From: Panopea generosa
Taxonomy: Eukaryota; Mollusca; Bivalvia; Adapedonta; Hiatellidae
Length of the DNA: 64,000 nucleotides
Reading direction: 5' to 3'
Assembly: GCA_029582155.1 (NCBI GenBank)
Contig: CM055894.1
Span: forward strand, 30,298,707-30,362,706
The position numbers and the translations under genes were made by a program. Each line of letters starts with the position of its first letter. Positions within the stretch are counted from its first letter, which is position 1. The notes beneath the pieces are model-generated. The model saw nothing but the letters and a program-made list of their open reading frames with translations, searched no databases and had not been told where the DNA came from. This document shows positions 34,668-47,200 of this stretch, one piece after another.

Positions 34668-37600
34668 CTTAGTATTTTTTTCTTCTTTATAATTATTACT
34701 ATTATTGTTATTATTATTACAATTATTATTATTGTTGTTATTTCTTACGTGTTGTCCCTTGTCACAGCTTTTATATTGGATAAATTGTTACTTGCTTGCG
34801 TGCACGTTGATAGGCGTATCGATTTTGTAGGAAATCAATATATTTACTATTTTATAGGCAGTGAATACATGTTCTTTTTTGTTTATTTAAACCAACCGCA
34901 TGATCAAAAGCTGTTCCTTTTCTAGTGTTCTTAAGGCAATATAAAATCACCACCTCAACTCACAAATGACAAAAGCTCACCTAGAAATTTGGGTTTACTA
35001 GTCTTTATTTCCTGTGTCTATTGTGTTATTTCGGCCTTTCATGTTGTTTTGGCATACATACATTTATATTACATTAATTTAATTTAGCTTGAATGTGAAG
35101 TAAGCTCGAAGCTTATGCATATCATTCTCCAGTGCATTCCTTTATTAGATCTGGTACTGAATTGTGTTTCCAGAGGTCATAGGGTAGAGCGAGCGGGGTC
35201 AAACTCGCGACCTCTGCCGTCTGAAGCCAGCACTCTATCCACTGCACTACTGACCCACTTTGTATTTTAGAATGATATTAATTTGGTACTATTATTTGCA
35301 TAATTTAATGAGATGTGCACGAGTATACTGTTTTCACTTTAATAGCAATATAACAGTTTTACGTACATTTTTTTCACAACTAAGCACTCGGTGTAACTAT
35401 GTTTGGGGAAAATATAAAACTAAACTCCAAATTGAATTGAAAATGGGTAATTTTTTTTTTGCCAAAATACTCAAACAAATAGAATCATAATCATATAATA
35501 TTCCGCGTATCTATGTTTTGTTTGATTCACAAATGCATTGATTTTTTTGTGTTTAGAGCTTTATACGCTTTAATCCAATTGAAATATATGTTCTGTATGT
35601 TTTATAACTAATTTATATTGAACTAGCAAGGCAAATAGTGATTTCATATTACATATTTTCGAATTGTTATTTACATAATATATAAATTTATTGATATTTT
35701 TGTTGCGCAAACCAAATCATGTTTAAATAAGCAACTTAATTGGCCTTGAAACCGTAGATAACCATTGATGCGTCCTCTATTGTATAATATGTTTTTAAAC
35801 TTTATTATATTGATTAGCTAAAAATTGATATTTATGATATAATTGACAAATTATTGACCAAAATTAGTTTTAACACGCGTTATACCAAAAAACATTTATA
35901 TATACCAGAGATAATTTGTCTCTGTATATACTACATGGTTTATATTAATGTGAACAGAAAATGTCTTATTTATCTCGATTTTGATTATTGACTACACACT
36001 CAAATAATGAAGAAAGAATGTATCCGAATGAACGAGTGCACTCAGTAGGGCACGAATAGTTTAGTTATCAGTTATCTTACTGTGTCTAGCGTATAGTGCA
36101 TATACTGCACATCTGAGTGTACTCAGCATATCTGAGTGCAGCGTGTCTGAGTGCACTCGATCTATTTCATGCGTTCAGGAGTGCATTTATTATTCAAAAT
36201 CCAGCGTTCGCTAACGGTCCTGGTCCGCTCCGTCAGCGCTCAATCTGTGTTCCGTTTTCGCTCCGTTCATGCTCCGTCTGCGATACTTTCGCGCTCTGTT
36301 TACGCTCTGAGTGCACTTCGTTTGTGTGCAATTGGGGTACTTGAGCGGTTTAGGGTCTGTAATACTAACTTCCCAATCCAACAACATGCTTTAATTTTCA
36401 AAAAGAAGCGACATAAACATGCCACTTTCAAGAACTTGAAATCATGTACGTTTCACCCTTACAATATCCCTTTGATGTTAGCTGACACACGGTGAAGTCA
36501 CAGTCATGAAAGAGACGAAAGCGAATGTGTTTCATTCAATACATGCAATGAAATTGTGTAGTTTGTTACGAACTAATAAACTTGCGCAATGGGTGGGGTA
36601 TTGAGATATATATATATATATATCACAACCGAATCGGGATGAGATTTCAAAATTATGATGCACTCTATACACATATATAGGAGAATTGTATTTTTGGTGG
36701 CGGTGCTTTAGCAGCCGCTCTCAGAGCTAGCATGATTTTATTTTCAATACCGCAAATCTACAACCGTGTTTCGTGTTAATGCAGACCTAACAACCACTTA
36801 TCAAATAGTTCCACCCCTGATAAGCGCTCGAACTCACTATAAACAGTAGATTCGCCTATTTCAACGAAAACATTAATATTATAACATACAGCGACGATTT
36901 ATACCTATAAAAATTACGTATCGTATAAATTCCAAGTTTATATTCTGTAGCATTAATCAGCACAAAAGAATTAAAGCGCATGAATACAGACGCGCTGAAC
37001 TATGGTCACGTGACCAAAAGATTACGCCATTTTGTGAATCAAATTCCAGGTCACGAACTATATCGCCAACATGCACATTGAAAGAGTCGTATATTTCGGC
37101 AAGGACATCAGCTAACAAGTACTTGATTCGGGAGTCTGATTTCGCTTTTTTCTATCATTTTAAAAATGTGTACGGTAACGAAACATTTCTAGATCTGTCC
37201 CTTATGCCAAGGAACTATACTCCTTGCTTATGTCAATAAACAATCAATACTCGTTCTAAAAATAGAGATATGCTTATGCCGATCATGTGACTTGCGGTTT
37301 CTCCCAAATGTTTAGACTTGTATTCCTTAAAAGAATTCGCGATTGATCGAGTTATGAATGATGTCAGTGTTTTTTTTTATTATTTAGTAAATATTTCACA
37401 AATTTCCAATAATTGGAACGGTAGATAATTTCTACTTAAACATATAAGAGTTAAAGCATTTGTGTTTCCGTAGCAAAAAAAAGATGTGTCTAAAAATCGG
37501 CCCCATAACATTTTGGTTAGTGCGGTTCCGTTTACGGGGTGATATAGGGCCCTAGAAAATATAAATGTAAGAATCAATTATTAATGTCGACATACACATT

Positions 37601-38172
37601 CCTACTTTTCGTCTTTTAAACGAATTGTTTCACTGTTGGGCTAGAGAAATCAATCAAGAAAATTGTAAATGAATATACTCAAAGTGGAATTCATCATGCT
37701 AGATTCAGAGCACTTTGATATTTTATATATACTGCATATGATAGAAAGCTTGGCATTTCTGAAAATATCACGAGTTGAGTTGAAAATACAAATCTCATAT
37801 CATTGACTAATATCTTGAAGTTGGACATTTGCCAAATTTAAGAGTTAATATTCTTACTATAGCAGAAATACACTTCAAAGACAAACCATTCAGTTATGTT
37901 TCTGACATATTCGAGAAAAGAGTCAACGTTGAGCATAGAACATGTAGATTCTGTACCATGAATAAGAATCAAAGGTAATCGGGATTATTCTACTTCAACG
38001 TATGCAAACTGACCTGTTTGTCTAAAACAATAGCGGCATTTTACATCTTATATGCTCCGCCCCCATCAGTACTATAGTGCTTTGATTTTTCTTAGTTCTT
38101 GGTCTTAAAACATAGATGCACGATATACACGAATGCGTGTAATACGTGAGTAGAAACGGTATTGTAGAAAAT

Positions 38173-38203
<31 letters not shown>

Positions 38204-41200
38204 GACTATTGTACTCACCCTGGCGTCTGCAACCACTCATTTGATATGAATAAAAAGTCATGTGTGTGTTCAGCACCATCAATGGAACTCACAGACACAA
38301 GAACCATAACTCTGGGTTGCGTTATGGCCCTTTTTGGACTTAGAAAATTTTTGTTACAGATTTATAGGGGTTAAAGTTTTTGATTTGGTATTTATTTCAG
38401 GTTAGAGGTTTTTATCAGGTAAGATATCTATGCAACCATTCATACGATATGAATAAAACTTCACGTGTGTGTTCAGTAGCATCAGTGGAATGCACAGATA
38501 TAAGAACCATAACTCTGGGTTGCATTTTTAAAGAGTTATGTCCCTTTTGGACTTAGAAAATTAGGTTAGAGATTTATAGAGTTTACAGTTTTTGATTTGG
38601 TACTTATTTCATTATCCTATCATTGGACATGAATGAAACGTGTGTTCAACATCCTCTAGGAAACTCATCGAGACAAGAATCATAACTCTTGATCTTGCAT
38701 TTTGGCAGAATTATTTCCCTAGGAGACTTAGACATTTTGTTTTTGGCAGGTTAAAGTTTGTAGTACAAGGCCTTGATCTTAGATGTTTGACAAAAAGGGT
38801 CAGTTTGTGGTTCTCTCTCAAATTTGTTCAAAACCATTTTGGCCCGTCCTGAGGGATAAAACATTTTCACATTTTTTTATTTATTTTTTTATTATTTTTG
38901 AAGTTTAATCATTTCATGAAAGGGTATCAGCTGTGATAAACTGTGCATGCTGGTACAAGATTATTTCAACTATAGGTCTATTTTCATGAGCTGGTACCGA
39001 TATATTGCCCTCCGAGGTGAAGTTAGCCCTATAGGCCTATATGTCATGCAGAATTAAATAATATTAAGGCAATACAAGTCATCCATTTACTTCGTTTTTT
39101 TTAAAGAAATATAACTTGATAACGAAAATGAATAGTGTTGGTGAATTATTTTGCTAATTTCAATTTTAACAGATAAGTAATAAAGATATTCCAAGAAAAT
39201 CAGGCGACTAATTAGAAATTGGTAATGTATATATAAGCAGACACTGAAATATAATTTATTTTAATATGATACATATACTGATATTCTTGTGTCTTTTGGT
39301 CATATAATTTTTGTTTAACAAAGCTTTAAATCAATATATGTTCACATATTTTGTAAACGAATATGAGTTGTTCTGGAAAATAAATATTTAAAAATTGATC
39401 CTGTTTGTTTTCTACAGGTACCCCCACTACCCCCGCTGTAAGCATCAGCCAAAACCCGGATGTAGGAGGGGACATAACTCTAACTTGTAGCGGTAGTACA
39501 TCTACAACATCACCCACTGGACATGGACTCGGTATGACGTATTCCTGGACGATAGATGGAGCATCAAATCCTGCAAACAGCAGATATGCTTACACTAACA
39601 ATAGGAACCAAGTGAATGTTTCTTCTGTTGTATCTAGTGATGCCAACAAACAGTTCGCATGTACAGCTACAGAAGACGTGACTGGAGGTCTGACATCAGC
39701 GAGTAGTGGTCAAAAGTCATTTGCTGTATATTGTAAGCCAAATGTATTATTCTATATATTTAATATGTTCATAGTTCTATATCTTTGTTCAGCCATGATA
39801 GTGTTCATTTTAAAAATGTGTAACTTTTACAATACTAAATAAAACATCAAATGTGTATCACAGTAGCAAGCAAATATAAATCATAACTGTATACTAGAGA
39901 GCTGACAACAGTAGGAAGCATCAAAAGTCATTTGCTGTATATTGTAAGTCACAATTTATTATAATTTAATGTGTTAAAAAGTGTTGGGTTGATAGTGGCA
40001 ATAAGTTGTTAAAAGTAGTTAAAAGTCATTTGATGTGTATTGTAGAAAATATCCTAAATTTCAAGGTGTTAATTTTTGTGGGCAGTGCTTTAGTAACTGC
40101 ACTTGGAGCTAACCTGATTTCCTTATACGATGTTTTAACAATTATGTTTCCTCACTGCAAATCTAATAACCACCTCATAAGCACCCCACTCCCATACAGA
40201 AAAGAGTTCCATGGCTTTCAACGATAACATCAATATGTATAGATTGTAGTAAAATAGATCATTGGTATACAAAAATGTATTTAGTATAAATTGACGTTTA
40301 TCCGCGGCATTTGGACTTCAATGATAACGTCATTAGGCACAGCATGCAGTAATATTTACCTACACACTACGTACAGGTAACCAATTGTATATCAATTCCT
40401 TGTTATTAAGCAGCATTAAATAAAGGTAGTGCCAAAAGGTTGCAAATCAGGGTCACAATATATACTACTGTGAAATTATTAATTTTCGTGGCGGCTTAAT
40501 TTTCGTTGATTTCGTGGGAGACCTTGACAACGAAATTAAATCCCAACAAAATGTTTTTTGGCAAAATTGTGTTACACCTGTCCTGAATAGAATTTACATG
40601 TACCTAAAACGTAGACCTGCCTTTCTCGTGTTTCTTAGCTAGATCTGTATGTTATGCAATAGTTTCTATTTTAGTGTGCACATTTTGCTATAAGATCTAT
40701 TGAAAGTCAAATTTAAATTTTAAATATTTAATTGAGTTGAATTACTGTAGCTGTATTAATTGTCAATTTAAACGAAACTTAGGTTGATGTTTGATGTTAA
40801 TTTTGTTAGTCCTAATCTACCAAGAATCTCAGGAGTGAGTGCAGTCACGTGACAGAAGAATATCAGACTTCAGAGAGATGAGACCATAAATCATGGAGCA
40901 GTAAGAATCACTGGGTGGGTAATTGTGTGGGCCTATGATTCTTGGTAGATTAGGACTAAAAAAATTAACCTCAAACATCAACGTAAGTTTCGTTTAATTT
41001 GTTATCCTAATCTTCAACCAGAATCCCAGGAGTTTTTGGAATCCATGATTTATGGTCGTCAGTTCTAATGATCCAGTCATTTGAAACCAATATGAAAATA
41101 AATATCCAATGTCAGGTATTTATTTAACTATATTCCTTTAATAAACAATCCATACATACAGGTATAAATCTAGACATGATAGATCAAAATATAAGACAAT

Positions 41201-44200
41201 GGAATTCTCCTTTTGAAAGTACATAAATTATATGTGTAAAATTGACTAGAAATTTCCAAACTTTTTTGAACAACTAGACATTTTCATATTCGCTATAATA
41301 TCATACAATAATAGAACAAATGATACGTGTTCATTCTTAAAACTGAAATTTGGCACAATGTACTTTGAAATTTGGCACCTTTGCTTTATAATTTTTCTTG
41401 TATTTGTACATTTGTGTAACATTTCTGTAACTCATAAATGAGTATTTTTGTCTATACTTAAGGTTGTTTTACTTGATAAACTATTGTTTGTCACTTCCCT
41501 GTTATAAAATTTTCGAAAAACACAATCTGTTTTCCAACCAGCAGTCCTTAACACTGTGGCGATTGGTACCTTTTCAGTCACTACACTAGAAATACTAACT
41601 CCCTTATGCGATTTTTGGGAACTAAGAAACACATTTCTTAAACTGCACATTCTGTTTATATATTCTTGAAATAATGAGAACACACACAAATCTGTATTAA
41701 AAGGATATGTCAATCTCTTCCAAATGATGGCCATCCCAAGTTTGCTTTAGCAAATCCCCAAATCTAATCTTGATGTACCTTCCATTTATGTCAACACTTA
41801 TATCAATGTAACACAAGGACCTACTTCTTTGTCCTGTAATCAATGCGAAACAGTTGAGCAGTTATCACTTGTAACAGCTGATGAAACCATGGTTGGGTCG
41901 TAAAGAGTGGAGCAACAAATACTGCCCCTCCTTCATCCTCCTCAATTTTTAGCTCTACTGGCCAAAGGCCAGAAGTGCTTATGCGATGGCGCGTTGTCTG
42001 TCGTCCGTTGTCTGTCGTCTGTCATCTGTTAGCAGCACTTTCTCTGAAACCACTAGGCCAATTAAACTGAAACTTCACATGGGTGTTTCTATTGCTTAGG
42101 AAACTATACAGAAGATTTTTTTTTTCGATCTGAAATTCAAGATGGCCGCCGTTACTAAAAATAGTCAAAAACTTAAAAAATCTTCTTCTCATGAACGGCC
42201 CAACAGATTTTTAAAATGTTTATGTAGTAATGATGACCAACTATAGTTTTGTTAGATTTGTTCAAATGATGTCCCTAAATATGATCCTGACCCGAGGGTT
42301 CAATTAGGGGACACATGTCATTATAATATTTTTTTTTTTTTTTTTTTTAAATGGAAATGATTTTGCCTATATCTTCACAGAAGCATTGTTTGATAAAGGA
42401 GGTTAAGATTTGTAAAAATGACTGGGTTCCTATGTCTTAAGGGGTCTGGAGGGGCCCCAAAAGGGTAAAAATTTGGAATTAGTAAAATTGTTTTCTTAGG
42501 AACCGGTATGTCAGATTTGTACATATTTTATATAAATTATCCCTAAGTGTAGGGGCTTGATTGCAGATAAGAATTTATGGGCTAAAATATATAGGGGCCT
42601 TGTAAGGGGACTTTTACATAGGGATACTGTTGGAAAACAGAAAATTCTCTTTTTTTTAAATAATTCTGAAACCACTAGGCTAATTAAACTGAAACTTCGC
42701 ATGAATGTTCCTATTGCATAGGAGATTATATAAAAGATTTATTTTTTCTATCTAAGATTCAAGATGGCCACCGTTACTAAGAAAAGTCCAAAACTTTAAA
42801 AATTTTCTTCTCATGAACAGTCATCAGATTTTCAAAATGTTTATGTAATAATGATGACCAACTATAGTTTTGTTAGATTTGTTCAAATGGTGTCACTAGA
42901 GTTAAAAATGACCCCGCCCTGATGTTTCTATTGCGTAGTAGAATTTCAAAAAGTGCTATGGCCACTATGAGTCAGTAGAGCGGCCTCAGGCCCTCTTGGG
43001 CCTCTTGTTTGAAGTACCGCTCCCAGCACACTAAAAGGTGTAAACATTAAAAGCATAAAAATCATTCCAGTTCAGCAAAAATGCTGCAGGATCAGGTAAG
43101 AATGAAACATATATCGGTTGTTTGTATATAAAGATGAAATGCGGAAATCGTTAAACTTTTCAAAAAAGTTGTTTAAAAATTAATGTACGAATGATACTCT
43201 ATCTGAAAACCTTTTTAATTTGTTTTCTATAAGGTATCTAGACGTGCATACACGACATTTTAATACCAGTTTAAACATCGACCGGTCCAAGTTTTATTGT
43301 TAAGTAACCATTAAATTGTTTTTATATTATTTTTTTAAGGTCACATTACTCTAAAATGTGTCTAGCTATGAGCCAGAAGAGAAATGCTTTTGGGAAAAAG
43401 AAAACAACAACAAAGTTTTGTTTTCCAAAGAGTATAATGCTTGGTAACGTTAAATATGTAGCTCAGCCGAAATATAAAATATTGAAATAATTTTAGTGTT
43501 TTCAATTAAAAATAGTTAGGGCCTTGGTGATTGAGCTGTGACCATGACCTTTGAAAAGTTCATGGCTCTGTGGCCATGATCATAAAAACAACTAGTTTCT
43601 AGTTGTTGTAACTTGTTGCCAGAAGTGACACATTCGTTTGATGTTAAATTGTTTAGAAGTTGTTAACTTAAGTTGCAGTTTTGATTAAGAAATTTATGTG
43701 AAACAGGAAGTTAAACTGTTTTAGTAAAATATGTATTTTTTTACCTTCATGTATTCAATTTGATTAAGTTTAAAACTAGTCAGCTGATGACCCCCAGATT
43801 TTGAAAATGACCCTTAGATTTTTAGTCGTTGGGTCATCAATGACCCCCAAAAAATTGGAGCTGGAGAAAACACTGGATAGCAACCCCATTTTTCATTGAA
43901 TCTTAACAAAACTTGCACAGTAGTTATATAACCACAATATCACGGACAATTTCTCGAATCAGCGTGATTCAAGAAATAATGCCCCTGCAACAGGGCTTAT
44001 ATGCACATTTTAAGTGAAACTTTAAAAAACATTTTCTCTGAAAGTTCAAGGCCTAGACCTTAAATATTTTACGTGTAGCATTGCATGGTGGTTTCCTAAA
44101 AGATTTGTTGAAGAGGAATTTACAAAATACATTTCCTCTGAAATGTTCATCTGTCCATTTGTTGCCAGTAGAGCGATTCAGACCCTTTTGGGCCTCTTGC

Positions 44201-47200
44201 TATGATTTGCACAAAGTCGTTGAGTGGCGAGATATGCAGCCTTCAATTCGAAATAATTTATATGATGTTTCTTGTCATCCTAAGACCAAATTCCACTTAT
44301 GTCCTGTCCATTTGTAACATCTTGTGCCCCATATCCTGTTCTACTATCAGAGTCAATTTTCATACTAGGTTTTCCTAAAATAATAGGTTTATAGGTTTTT
44401 CCAACATTATCAATCCACCATTTTAAACCATTTTTGCTAGAACTTGACAGTTTCATATAATTACTGAAGTTTCCTTGAGTCTTTTTAGCCGAAGGCTCAC
44501 AGGTGAGGTTTTGTGATCGCCTGGTGTCCGTCGTCTATCGTCCGTCGTCTGTCGTCGTCGTTAACGTTTAGCTTTTAACAACCTCTCCTCTGAAACCACT
44601 GGGCAAATTTTGATATAACTTCACAGTAATGTTCCTTAAGTGATCCTCTACCAAGTTTGTTCAAGCCATCTTGATTCATCAAAAAACATGACCCCCAGGG
44701 GGCGGGGCAAGTTTAATTAGTAAAAACTTAAAAAATCTTCTTGTCAGAAACTACTGGCTCGATTTTAAAATAATTTCACAGAAATGTTCCTTGGGTGACC
44801 CTCTACCAAGTTTGTTCAAGCCATCTTGATTCGTCAAAAAACATGGCGGCTAGGGGGTGGGGTTAGTTTACTATATAAGCTATAGTAAAAACTTAAAAAA
44901 TCTTCTTGTCAGAAATTACTGGCTCGATTTTAAAATAATTTCACAGAAATGTTCCTTTGGTGACTCTCTACCAAGTTTGTTCAAGCCATCTTGATTCGTC
45001 AAAAAACATGGCAACCAGGGGGTGGGGTTAGTTTTATGTCAAATTAATGCCCTTGTTTTATGGCCTAAATGTCTGTATATAGCAATTATTATAAGAAGAG
45101 GTAATAAACTCTTTAAATAAACTTTTTTTTTGCTATTATTATACAATATTTTACCAGATATTAGTTTTAAAAGATAATTCATCATAAAAAGATGAATGAT
45201 ACAATTATAATCAATGATTACAATATTAATCATAAATCATGAACCATTTTAAAATAGGTGTTTGTCTGAATATAAAAGTCATAGTTTTTATGGTCCAGAC
45301 AGGGATGGTTTACTGCTTCATAATAAAGCAATACCATATTTTTAGCTGGTTTCTTCACAGCAAGAAGTCTGCTTGAGATTTTCAGTGTCAAAGTGTACTT
45401 GAAATCTCGGAGGAGAAACTTAATTGTTTTTGGGGGAGAGTGCACTGCGACAAAGATTCTTTCAAGCGATAGGCTTTGGGAAGGCTTGTGTTTGAAACTC
45501 ATAGGAATATTTATTGTGCTGGAACTGTGGATTGTTTCATGCAAAATAGTTTAGTCTGATGCTTTAGTTTGAAACCGTTCTCAAAAATAACAAGTTAGTT
45601 TTGTGCTGGAACTGGATTTTTATCTTAGTTCTAAGACTTAGGTTTGGAACAGTCTCCAAACGTATAGGCAGCTATAGTAAAAACTTCAAAAGCCTTCTTG
45701 TCAGAATCTACTGACCTGATTTTGATGTAATTTCACTGACATTTACCATGGGTGAACCTCTACCAAGTTTGAACTCTTCTACGCATCTGTTAAATCTTCA
45801 AAACAAATCAAAATTCTAACTACTTGCCCATCTCGTCTTTCTGTAATTTTGAGTGTACATGTAGTATATAATTTACTTAAGTTGGGTGACTCAAGGTCAG
45901 TCAGGTGAGCGATATAGGGCCATATTTGCCCTCTTGTTTAAATTTCACATCTTTTTGTATTTCTAATGGTTTATAGTACAAAGGAGCATATAGTACCCCA
46001 GTTACACTCGCTACTTATCTCCCAATTATTTTAGCAAAATCTCTAATTGTCTACAAAGAGGCACCATAACAACTATATCAGAAAATAAAATAAAAAATAT
46101 ATGTCCCCATGCTTGTTACTAAGTTACAGTGCTTAATGTTACCTCCCTTTTCATAAAATGGCCGTAAACGATGCATTTTGACACTAATTCAATAATAAAA
46201 AAAAGTTCTAATGCAGAGAATTGTTTCATTCTTTCTACAAAGAGGCACTTTAACAAACTATATCAGAAAATAAAATAAAAAACATATGTTACCTTACTTG
46301 TTACTAAGTTACATTGCTAAACGTTACCTCACTTTTTCATAAAATGGCTGCAAACGATGCATTTTTACACTAATTCAATAATAAAAAAAGTTGTAACGCG
46401 GAGAATTGTTTCATTCTTTCTACAAAAAGGCACTAAACCAAACTATATCAGAAAATAAAACAAAAAATACAGGTCACCATGCTTGTTACAAAGTTACAGT
46501 GCAAAATGTTACCTCCCCTTTTCATAAAATGGCTGCAATCGATGCATTTTCACACCAATTCAATAAAAAAAAAGTTCTACGTGGAGAATTGTTTCATTCT
46601 TTCTACAAAGAAGCACAACAACAAACAATATCATGAAATAAAATAAAAAATACATGTCACCTTGCTTGTTACCAAGCTACAGTGCTAAATGTTAACTTCC
46701 CTTTTCATAAAATGGCCTCAAATTGTCAAAATTGTGAAAATTATCTGTTGTAATTTTTATAAATGAAGTTTCATTGCAGAAGTAACTTTCATATTTCTAA
46801 ATGATGCACTAAATAGCAATTATAATATTTGTAATTTATAATGTAATTACTGTTAAATTGCTTTTATACATTTCATATATACTGGGTAATTGATGAACAT
46901 CAATAGTTGTAAAAGTTTGAAATGTTAGAGGCCTAGTGGTAAAACCATGTACTGTCAATCAAGGTTGGATCACCAGTGACCTGCTACTTAACATAATATC
47001 TTCAGAGTTTTATCTACGAGTCCATTCAAGTCATTTTTTCTGGTATTTATCTTGGCTATAGTAGTCGCACTGTCATCCATTATTATTACATTAACTTGAA
47101 ATTTTTATTCCTGTACTGGGCTACTTCCAACTTTAATCTTTGAATTGTCATTAAAATTTTAGAACACTGCCTGGTGAACTGGTAGTGATTGTTCTTAATT

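Larger units (their letters stand above)
33134..36362. mobile_element. 3.2-kb TIR element with TA duplication (non-autonomous)
   Basis: The left end ttacagaccctaatccgctc matches the reverse complement of the right end (ttacagaccctaaaccgctc) over about 31 bp with few mismatches. TA flanks both sides (33132-33133 and 36363-36364). Subterminal regions carry short repeated motifs (gcgttcgct..cgttca; ctgagtgcactc). A TA duplication suggests the Tc1/mariner group, but no transposase remains. The interior contains a long TTA-type simple repeat and a tRNA-like SINE, so it has been enlarged by later events. Confidence 0.65.

Noticed and set aside
34602-34925. 107-residue Tyr/Ile-rich 'membrane protein'
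   Set aside because: Produced by a (TTA/ATT)n simple repeat.
36117-36495. Two overlapping Arg/Ser-rich frames
   Set aside because: They translate the subterminal short repeats of the 33.1-36.4 kb TIR element and cross its end.
38022-38374. Polyproline / polyglycine proteins on opposite strands
   Set aside because: Both frames simply translate the G30 run.
46406-46636. 76-residue frame as a gene
   Set aside because: Spans units of the 184-bp satellite; its repeated ends (FHSFYKKA.../FHSFYKEA...) are the repeat itself.
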